From: Alphaproteobacteria bacterium
Lineage (GTDB): Bacteria; Pseudomonadota; Alphaproteobacteria; Rhizobiales; Devosiaceae
DNA: 32,552 bases
Direction: 5' to 3'
Assembly (NCBI GenBank): GCA_018818925.1
Contig: JAHJQZ010000169.1
Location: 1 to 32,552 of the forward strand
The position numbers and the translations under genes were made by a program. The number at the start of each line of letters is the position of its first letter. Within the stretch, counting starts at the first letter, position 1. The notes beneath the pieces are model-generated. The model saw only the letters and a program-made list of their open reading frames with translations. It made no database searches and was not told where the DNA came from. Shown piece after piece: positions 1-9,000 of this stretch.

Positions 1-2391
1 CAGCGCGGCGTTCCCGGCGCGGGCCCGGGCACGACCCCCGTCGCCACGGCGCCGGCCGGCCCAGGCAGCGGACCGGCAATCATCCGGCGTCCGTCGGGCA
101 CCAGCGCGCCGACCGCGACGGCCCCCACGACACCAACGACACCGACGACCGGACCGGCGCCCCGGCGGGGGCCGCCGACGGCCACCACGCCGCCCACCGC
201 GACGCCACCGGCAACCAATATGGGACCGCAGCGCCGGCCGCCGACAACCACAGCTCCGCCGACAACCGCCACGCCGCCGGCCGGTGCGGGGCCGCAGCGC
301 AGCGGCGGCTTCCCGATTGCCGCAGGCTCGTTCGGCAGCAATGTCCGCAATGCGCCAAGTGCCAGCGCAACCAAGATCGGGTCGACCGGCAATGGCCAGA
401 CCCTGACCCTTCTGGAGACTGGCGCCAACACCTACCAGGGCTATCCCTGGTTCAAGATCCGCATGCCCGACGGCACCTCCGGCTACCAGTGGGGCGGGGG
501 CACCTGTTATTTCGGCGCTCCGATCGCCGGCCTCAAGGGGGCCTGTCCCTTCGTCGCGACGGCATCGCCTTCGGGTCCGACCCGGTCGACATCGGCAGGC
601 CCCACGCGGCCGACCGCCGGCACCACGACGACCGGTCCGGTGCGCCCCGCTGGCCCGGTGCGTCCGGGTGGCCCGGGGCCCAATGGCGGTCCGCAGGTGG
701 CGACCGGAAACCCCAATATCGGGACGGCCATGGGTGGCGGGCCGAACCCCAATTCTTTCGGTGCTGACGGTCAGGAAGACGGCGCGCCGATGGGCCGCTA
801 CGCCGACTATTCGGCACTCGACCCGCAAGCCGTGGATGCCTGCAACACGGCCAATCCGGCGGACGTCGACTACTATGCCTGCCTCGATGGCAAGATGGAC
901 GATTTCGTCGCCTCGGGCGGGACAGTCTCGCTTCCCGAACCCCGCATCTATCGCTCCTACAACCAGCTCGGCCAGGCCGTGCTCACCGCCTGCTCCAATG
1001 CCAATCCGACCAACGCCAAATACTACGATTGTCTCGATGGCGAGTTGCGGAAACTGGTCCCTCCCGGCACCGATCTCAGGAGCTTCGACGACTATTCGAC
1101 CCTGGCCGACGGATCGCCGACCGGGAACGGCGCCTATCAATATTGCGCCACCCAGGGCAATTCCAACACGCCGGCCTATTTCGACTGCCTCGACCAGCAA
1201 ACCGGTCGATACAGGGTCGCGACGGAAACCGCGCAGATGGCGCCGGCGCCCGGCGGCGGACCCGATCCGAACGCCTTCGGCGCCGACGGGCAGGAAGACA
1301 ACCCGGAGATCGATCCCAATGCGCAGAACGACTATTCGATGGTCAGCGACGCTGACGAGCACGATTGCGACGTCAACAATCCGGCCGATGGCGACTATTA
1401 TATCTGCATGAACGGCAGGAAGGCCGCTGTGCTGGCAAACGGCGGCCCCGGTGATGTCGACCTCAACCCCTTGCACATGCCCGACGGGTCGTCCATCCCC
1501 AACGGCCTCTACCAGTCCTGCGCCCAGAGCTACGGCGAGGGGTCGCAGGACTACAAGAGCTGCGTCGATAGCGGCGTGGTGGGGATGGCGATCGGCGAGC
1601 TCAACACCACTGATTCCCGCAAGAACGACGACCATTCGCTGGTGACCCGCGACACGCTCAACACCTGTTGGGCCCAGACCATGCCCGATATTGGCGCCCT
1701 GCTCGACTGCGTCGGCGTCGCGCAGATGCAGGCCGAGCACGCCAACGCCCAGGCGGGCGGACCTGATCCGAACGCCTTCGGTGCCGACGGCCAGGAGGAT
1801 TCGTCGGCCGAGGACTATTCGATGGTCGGCGCCGCCGACCAGCAATATTGCGATCTCAACAATCCCAATGACGCCGACTATTACGCGTGCATGAAGGCTG
1901 CCAAGGACGCCGTGCTGGCGGGGGGCGCTCCGTCCCAGGGTACTCCGCAGTTGGCGGACGAAACTCCGCAGATGGGTGCCGACCTCAACCCGCAGAACGA
2001 CGAGCAGGCGATCCGCGACGCCGCGGCATCCAGTTATCCCGACCTCAGCGACGAGGAACGCGCCGGCTGCGAGACCTACGGCCTTGGCACCCAGAGCTAT
2101 TGGGACTGCCTCGAAGCCGTGCGGACCAGCAAGGCTGAGGCCCAGAACGACCAGACCTCCTATGGTGATCCGGCCGCCTCCGACAACGGACAGTCTTCCG
2201 ATGGCCAGGTCTATGCCGCGCCGTCAGGGGATGGCTCCGCCCGTGTGTCGGACCTGATTTCCCAGGAATGCCAGTCTCAACACGGCGATACCGGCGGCCA
2301 GTGCGAGAGTGATGTCGGCGCCTGCGCGGCGTCCTATCCCGACCTCGGCGGCAGCGACTTCGAGGCCTGTGTGGGCGAATACGGGTGGTAG
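1..2391 (+). CDS. SH3-domain protein with cysteine-pair repeats (5' end outside window)
   Basis: The frame is open from base 1, so the true start lies upstream; the first internal ATG (220) falls inside a low-complexity Pro/Thr/Ala linker and is unlikely to be the start. After the linker, bases about 313-540 encode a bacterial SH3-like domain (NVRNAPS at its start, GYQWGGGTCYF near its end, with two cysteines), of the kind often found in envelope proteins. A second Pro/Gly linker follows. The rest, from base 733 to the stop, is three units of about 170-210 residues, each opening with a GGPxPNxFGADGQED-type motif and holding cysteine pairs spaced mostly C-x12-C or C-x13-C, often with a YY/YF-x-C-LD ending. 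The many paired cysteines suggest an oxidising compartment, so export is inferred although the N-terminus is not visible. No enzymatic domain is recognised. The same kind of repeat recurs at the C-terminus of the giant protein two genes downstream. Function unknown. Confidence 0.85.
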   Translation, partial: QRGVPGAGPGTTPVATAPAGPGSGPAIIRRPSGTSAPTATAPTTPTTPTTGPAPRRGPPTATTPPTATPPATNMGPQRRPPTTTAPPTTATPPAGAGPQRSGGFPIAAGSFGSNVRNAPSASATKIGSTGNGQTLTLLETGANTYQGYPWFKIRMPDGTSGYQWGGGTCYFGAPIAGLKGACPFVATASPSGPTRSTSAGPTRPTAGTTTTGPVRPAGPVRPGGPGPNGGPQVATGNPNIGTAMGGGPNPNSFGADGQEDGAPMGRYADYSALDPQAVDACNTANPADVDYYACLDGKMDDFVASGGTVSLPEPRIYRSYNQLGQAVLTACSNANPTNAKYYDCLDGELRKLVPPGTDLRSFDDYSTLADGSPTGNGAYQYCATQGNSNTPAYFDCLDQQTGRYRVATETAQMAPAPGGGPDPNAFGADGQEDNPEIDPNAQNDYSMVSDADEHDCDVNNPADGDYYICMNGRKAAVLANGGPGDVDLNPLHMPDGSSIPNGLYQSCAQSYGEGSQDYKSCVDSGVVGMAIGELNTTDSRKNDDHSLVTRDTLNTCWAQTMPDIGALLDCVGVAQMQAEHANAQAGGPDPNAFGADGQEDSSAEDYSMVGAADQQYCDLNNPNDADYYACMKAAKDAVLAGGAPSQGTPQLADETPQMGADLNPQNDEQAIRDAAASSYPDLSDEERAGCETYGLGTQSYWDCLEAVRTSKAEAQNDQTSYGDPAASDNGQSSDGQVYAAPSGDGSARVSDLISQECQSQHGDTGGQCESDVGACAASYPDLGGSDFEACVGEYGW
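733..2391 (+). repeat. Three-unit coding repeat, each unit with about three cysteine pairs
   Basis: Units start at 733, 1252 and 1756, where a motif of the form GGGPDPNAFGADGQED occurs (variants PNPNSF in the first; one Gly fewer in the third). Unit pitch is 519 and 504 bases. The first cysteine pair of each unit is the best conserved: CNTANPADVDYYAC, CDVNNPADGDYYIC and CDLNNPNDADYYAC. The second and third pairs are more diverged (for example CSNANPTNAKYYDC, CATQGNSNTPAYFDC, CETYGLGTQSYWDC). The last unit ends in a denser cluster of four cysteines. The pattern reads as duplication of a three-pair block. Confidence 0.8.
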
Positions 2392-2415
2392 GCACATGCG
2401 GAACGGCATGCCCTG

Positions 2416-3060
2416 ATGAGCACGCATAGGTCCGTCCCGACCATGAAGGACGGGTTCGCCGTATTCCGGGATTTGAGCCTTGCGCTGACCATTCGAGCGA
2501 TCGCGCTCATTGCCTTGATTCCGTCCGCCGCGCCGGCTTTCGACGCGGCGGACCTGGCGCGGCTTTCAAAAACCGGCAGCTGCGAGAACTGCGACCTGTC
2601 GGGCGCCGATCTTTCCGGCCGAAAGCTCGCCGATGGCGACCTGTCGGGGGCCAATCTCAAAAGTGCCAGCCTCAAAGGCGCTGACCTGACGGGCAGCTAT
2701 TTCGCCGGGTCCAATCTCGCCGGCGCCAATCTTGAAGGCGCCAACCTCACCCGCGCCTTCTTTTACGGTGCCGACCTGTCCGGGGTCAGCATGATCGGCG
2801 CGACGCTGCTCGACACGAGCTTTGTCGGCGCCAATCTCGGCAATGCCCGCATGGCGGGTGTCTCGAACCTGTTCGACATCCGCTTCGCCAATGTCGACAA
2901 TCTCGACGTGCTCAATCCCCCGGGCCTTGTTTGCACCAATTGCGGCTCGCCGAGTGCCGATGGCAGTCCGCGACGCTTTTGCGTGCAGGCCATGCCCGAC
3001 GGAGGGAATTTCGCCGACGATTGCGTCGGCAAGGGCGAGCTGTGGCAGAAATGGCTATGA
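2416..3060 (+). CDS. Exported pentapeptide-repeat protein
   Basis: The product has 214 residues. Residues about 20-41 form a hydrophobic segment ending in SAAPAFDA, which looks like a Sec signal peptide; an in-frame ATG at 2443 would give a more compact signal, and neither start has a clear ribosome site. Residues about 55-150 are pentapeptide repeats of the A(D/N)Lxx type (GADLSG, GANLKS, GADLTG, GANLEG, GADLSG, GANLGN), known to form a right-handed square beta-helix. Cysteines flank the helix: CENC just before it, and CTNC plus two further cysteines after it. The gene lies 24 bases after the SH3/cysteine-repeat gene, and its stop overlaps the next start in an ATGA junction, so the three genes are probably co-transcribed. 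Most described pentapeptide proteins with known targets are cytoplasmic gyrase protectors; export argues for a structural or binding role here. That is inference. Confidence 0.85.
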   Translation: MSTHRSVPTMKDGFAVFRDLSLALTIRAIALIALIPSAAPAFDAADLARLSKTGSCENCDLSGADLSGRKLADGDLSGANLKSASLKGADLTGSYFAGSNLAGANLEGANLTRAFFYGADLSGVSMIGATLLDTSFVGANLGNARMAGVSNLFDIRFANVDNLDVLNPPGLVCTNCGSPSADGSPRRFCVQAMPDGGNFADDCVGKGELWQKWL

Positions 3061-6000
3061 CGCTGTTCCGCCGTCTCGTCGGCATCGTGGTCGTCGCGTT
3101 GCTTTTGACCCAGTTCGTGCTGGCTCAGGAAGCCGGCAGTGCCCCCCCGAGCGACGCCGAGGCACTGGCCCAGACCGCCGACGATGCCGAGCTGCTGGCG
3201 CAAATGGCCGCCGACGCCGAAAACGAAGCACTGATGACGTTGAACCTCGCGCATACGGAGGAGTATGTGCGCGAAGGCTATACGCCGGACGGCTTCGAGC
3301 CGGCCAAGACGGTGCGCATCCGCAACGACGCCAACGGCCTTTACCTCAAGGCCGACAGCCGGAATGTCGTGATGGCACCACTCGATCCAAACGACGACGG
3401 CTTTTTGTGGATCGTCTACGAACCCGGCACGCTTCATGCGCGCGGTGAGGGCATTTTCAACGCCGCGACCGGCCTGGCTCTGGTCAGCGCCGGGGGAACG
3501 ACGGCAACCATTCCCTATATCGGCGATTCCTCGCAGCAATGGTTGATCCTTTCTCCGGACAAGGCCGCGGAGGGCGATGACCGGCGCAATATCGCGGCAG
3601 CATCCAGCAACATCCTCCATCCCGGCCAGAGCAAGGTCACGATCCGCAGCCTCGTTCCGGGCGGGCGCGGCGCAACCCTCGCCATCGCCAATTCCGGCCG
3701 CCACGGAAAGACCAATTTCGACGACCCACGCTTCGTCTGGCATTTCGAGCCGGGTCCCGGCCGCGACCTTGCCGCCGCCACCATCTCGTCCGTCAAGGCG
3801 GTGCAGACCTCGACCGGCACCGATGGCGCGACGGACGCCCTGTTCAAGGGTCTCGAACTGACGGCGGATTTCGGACCGATGCTTTACAGCACCGGCGCCC
3901 TGTCCGCCATCAAGGCCGCCATCAAGAAGGGCGGAACGCTGGCGGGCAAGAAACTGGCGAAACTCAGCCTCAAGGGAATCGCCTATTCGATCGCCGAAAA
4001 GCTGGTCGGCAAAAGCGCCGCCAAGACGGCATCCAAGAGCGTGATCTCGACCGCCGCAAAAAAGGTGTGGGCGAAAATCACCGCAAAGGTCACCACCGCC
4101 CTGCTCAAGAAGAAAAACCTCTATCTGGGCTATCTGCGTCGCGCCAAGATCGACCTGACCTTCAAGAACCTCAAGGCGACGATCAACAACGCGCGAACCG
4201 TCGCCCGTCAGGTGTCGCAGGCCGAAGCCAAGGCGCAGATGCTGGCCGACCTCGCGACAACCCTAAGTGGCAGCGATCTCGTCACGTCGGCGACCGCTGG
4301 CAGTATTGAAGCGGTCCATCGTCTCGATGCCGAAGCCGATGCGCTTGGCTTGGCCAGGACCCAGGAACTGGTCAAGCAGATGGAGGCCCATGAGGCGGCA
4401 AAGAACAGCGCCGAGGCCAAGGGCGACGAAGCGCTCTGCGAGGTCGATGTTCCCGCCTTCCAGCCGTATTTCCTGCCCTTGCGCAAGGGCATCATCACCG
4501 CCGGCGATCTCTCGCAGGAATCGGGTGTCACCAAGGACTTGCTGCAGGTGCTGGGCGAGGCCGAGGCGGGGCCGGCGGAACGCAGCCTTGGGGAGGCCTA
4601 TGCCGACCTGTTTCTGATGAATCCAGGCTGGATCAAGCGCCTGCTCAATCCGCTGATCGAGGATACCGACGATTCGCTCGAAATCACCTTCAACGGCCAG
4701 AGCGTCTGGCCAAGAGGCGGCGGCGATCATCGCGATATCAGCAAGGGCGAGACCCTGCCGGTCGGGGTGACCATGCTCTTCAGCCGCCAGCGCGGCATCG
4801 ATATCGGCCTGATCGAATACGATTACGCAAGCAATGACGACGACATGGGCCATCTGGTCGCCGCGACCAAGGACCTCACCACCGCGCGCGAGACCTATGC
4901 GGACGCCTTCATCTACCAAAAGTCCGAAGGCAGTCTCTACACCATCAGTTTCGACATGGTGTCACTGAACGGGGATCACAGACTCGAGGTCGAGGCCGGC
5001 CGTTCAGACGCCGCCTGCGATCGAATCCGCATGCGCGAATGGGCCATGGACGCCAAGGTCAAGGCATTCGAGCAATCGATCGCCGATCTCGACATGCGCA
5101 CCAACATCCAGAAGGCCATCATCGGCAAGTTCGGCCCTATGGGCCTCGACCTGATCGGCAAGGCACAAAAATTCCAGTCCGATCTCGCGGCGAGCTGCAC
5201 GGCCGGCACGGTCGACTATGCAGCCCTGCTCGATGGCCAGTGGCGAGTCGGCGGCTATACCGACGACCTGCAACAGGATCGGACGCGCACCGCGACCTAC
5301 ATCTTTTCCAAGGATGGCAACGTCAACACGCCCAATTATTCCGGCGGCTGGAGCCCGGTGCCGAAAACCGACCGGGGACGGTGGTACTCGGCCAGCTACG
5401 TCAAGGACGACGACAAGAGCGACCCTTATGCCCAGCCCGGCGACGATAGTTATTTCGAAAAAGAGGTCACGCCGGCCGAGGGCTGCGGGGTCTATCTCGA
5501 CCTGCGCCCGCAGCAGAACAGCAAAGACGGCGACCTGCCGGAAGTCTTCCTGCCGATATGGCAGGTCGGCAATGCCGTCCTCGCCTATCAATATGCCCGA
5601 GACTATCCCGGCACGACGCTCGCGAGCGATGTCATCGCCTTCACCGAGTCGCTCAATGGCGACCGCGCCGAGGCCAATGTCGCCACCCCGTCCGGCGCCG
5701 GCCCCAAATTCTGGCTCGAGAAGATGGAGGACGCGGGCGGGTCGCAGACGGAATCCGCCGATGCCATCGCCGCCGCCAAGGCCGATTTCGTCGGCTCGTG
5801 GCGCGTGACCGGGCTGAACCGGCATTTTGCCCGGGCCTTCATCGACCCCGTCAACGGCAAACCCTATCCGGAAGGCTTCAAGACGAACGAGCAATGGTCG
5901 TACAAGGGCAATTATGTCGGCGACACGCTCTGGTTCATGACCTCCGACGGCAAGGTGCTGATCCCGCAGGGCCGGAAGGTCTATACGACGCTCGGCACCT

Positions 6001-9000
6001 GGACCTATCTCGGCGACCGGCGGTTCGAAGTGAAGATGGACGCCGCCATGCACCCGGCCCAGACGGCCAGGGGCACCGAGGTGACGAGCAGTTTCGTCGC
6101 CTATCTCGGCGACACGCCCGGACCGGAATTGGTGTTCCACACCATGGCCTCGAACAGCGCTCGCGCCTTTGTCGGGATCAGGACCGACGCCTTCGTCAAC
6201 TATGCGGACATGAACGACAGGGCGCGCGATGACCTCGAAAACCTCAGAAGAACGCTTGGGGTGCCGGTCCCCGACGAGGAGGCCAGGGCCAATCCGCAAT
6301 CGCTCGAAGCCATGCGCCAGGCCCGCGACGCCAGGCGCGAGGCCGAACGGCTTGCCGCGATCAGGAAGCTGGACGATGCGCGCCTTGCCGCCAACCAGCA
6401 GCTCAACCGCGACAAGCGGAAAAACGACCCGGCCCTGTGCAACGCCGAATACGGGCTTTCCAACAGATGGGGTCCCGATCAGGATCAGCAAAACCTTGCT
6501 GGCGTCTGGACCTTCTGGCCGCAGGACAGCCGCGGCAACGTTCTCGACATGGCGCCGGGCGCCGGATGGGTTTTCGCTGCCGACGGCACCTTGAGCGGCA
6601 TATCGAACGGCCGGGCCTGGACCGCGCGCTGGAAGGCCGTCACCGGCTGCACGGCAACCGTGACTTTCGATGCCGCCACGGCCGCGCGCTTGAAGACCGC
6701 GCCCGAGATGACGATCGACCTGCGCTTTGCCGCCAATGGCGACAAGTCGGTCTATCTCGTTGACCCGTATTCGACGGTATCCGTGTTCTGGGGCTCCCAG
6801 ATCGTCGACAAGACCGACTACACCTACGACTATTCCAGGATCAAATTCACGCCGGCCCAGATCGCCAACCGCTGCGCGCCCGGCGTCTTCGACCCGGCGC
6901 TGCGGGCGCTGAACCAGCCGATCTTTGTCGATGCCTATGCGTTGCCAGCCCAGTTGTCGTGGCAGGCCACACCCGGCGAAAAGGCGCGGGCGGCCAAGGC
7001 GACGCTCGGGCTTTATCGCGTCAACCCCAAGGGCGCCAATGCCGAATTCCTCGGACCCGTGCCGCTCGCCAGGCTGACTTCGTTCTCCGGCTTTAGGGGC
7101 GACGCCTTCGTCCTCGTTGGCGAGGACAACCAGTGCGTCGGCGTGGTGGCGACCAACACGAGCGTGACCGAGCGCCGCTCGGAATTCCCGACCCCGGTCA
7201 CCGGACCGAGTTTGGTCAGCGATGCCGATCCGAAGCGCTTGGTTTCCGTCAGCTATCCCGGCCGCGTCGTCGTCAGCGTCGACTATACCGAACAGCTCAG
7301 CCCGACGCAGATCGCCAATCAGTGCGACGTCCACCGCTTCGTCTCATCGCCGAGCTATAGCCCCTCGTCGTCGAAATTCACCCAGGTGCTGGCCAATTCA
7401 GGGCCCAGGCCGATCTTCGCCTATGAGGTCGCCCGCACGAACGGCGCCTATTCCGGTGCCTACGAGAATCCCATTCCCGTGCTGCAGGTCGCGCCCGGAT
7501 CGACGGGCCTGCTCGAAGACGGATGGGGACGCAAGTTCGTCGTCCTCGACGCCGACGAGAAATGCGTCGGCATCGTCGAGATGGGCAAGGGCGATGGCTA
7601 CGGCTTCGATTTCGGCGACGGCAGCCATCCGATCACCACGCGCGGCTACCTCTCACCCAGCGCCCGCGAAAACGGCTGTCTGACGCTCGGCCGCGTCAAA
7701 TCGGACAGGTATGCCGACCGGCGCACGGGCCTGACGCGGCCGGTGTCCAATTCCGGCCCGACCGACCTTTTCGCCTATTGGATTGGCTATGGCGGCGAGC
7801 ATGACACAGCGCGGCCGTCGATTGTCATCAAGCCCGGCGAGACGCGCCAACTCATCGACTTCAACAGCTCGTTCTACGCCATCCTCGGCGCCGACAGGAC
7901 CTGCGTCGCGGTCAAGCGCATGGACGACGGCGCGAATGGGAACGGCTGGACGTTCGGCGACGGCAGCGTCGCGGTCAACACAGCCGTCGCGGCGCCGACA
8001 AGGGCCCCGGGCGGCATCCGTGCCGGCAACCTCAACGAAATCCAGCTCGGCAACAATTGCGCCGTCTATGGCCGCGCCGCCTCGACTCCCAGACTTGAGG
8101 GCGGGCGCCTTGTCGACTTCATCAATCGCAGTCCGTCGCCGATGACCCTCAATTGGGTGTCGTTCTACGGCATAAACGAGGATGGCGAGCCGACGCGCCA
8201 GGCCGGCCCGAAGGTCACGCTGGAAGGCAGCACCACCGACACATTCCGCACGCCGAAATCAGGCGAACACAGCCAGTTCGGCATGACCGGCGGCGACGTC
8301 ATCTCCGTCACCGATGCCGCCGGCAATTGCGTCGGCGTTTTCACCGGCAGTGACATCGCGACCGACCGGGTCTATCTCAACGACAAGGCGCAGACCAACG
8401 CGCAGTCGAAAAAGAACGCCGACGACCGCGCCGTCAAAAACGACATGGACGAAGCGCTGGCTGATCTGCGCAGCCGGCAGAAGCTCAGCCAGTGCGGCCC
8501 CGGCGGCATCGTTGCGGCGGAGGCGATTTCCGGCATCTGGAAACTCGGCGACTTCGATGCGCGCGGAAAACGCCTGCCGGCGCCGGCGCCGCAGCTTCTC
8601 GGCATCTCGGGAACCAATACCCGTCCCTCGCGCATCGAGATCGATTTCGATCCGAGGCGCTACGACAGCCTTTATGGCGCCGACGCGCTGGCGCATTGCG
8701 TCGTCAGGGAAACGGGCGGGCGGATCGAGCTCAACCTCATCTTCAATCCCGACGGAACCAAGGAATTCTTCACGACCAAGCCCGACGGCACGCTCAAACA
8801 ATGGGGCGTCCTGTCGCCGGCGCTTTCCGCCATTTCGGACGCCGACCCGGTCGCCGATGCGGTTGATGAAAGCGCCCGGATCGGCACGCCGGTCGGCATC
8901 ACGGCCCGCGCCTCGGACGCCGATGATCAGGTCACCTACAGCCTGCGTGCCGACGGGCCGTTCGCCATCGATCCGCTAACCGGCATCGTGACCGTCGCGG

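Noticed and set aside
733-1800. CRISPR array, suggested by regularly recurring near-identical 45-48 base blocks
   Set aside because: The blocks are in-frame coding repeats about 510 bases apart inside a continuous reading frame, with no short unique spacers.
2931-3056. Extension of the giant gene to an ATG at 2931
   Set aside because: It would overlap the pentapeptide gene by 130 bases and bury the signal peptide; the ATGA junction at 3057 is the natural start.
5004-7334. Open frame of about 776 codons on the minus strand within the giant gene
   Set aside because: Low-complexity composition typical of antisense frames in GC-rich DNA, and no recognisable domain.
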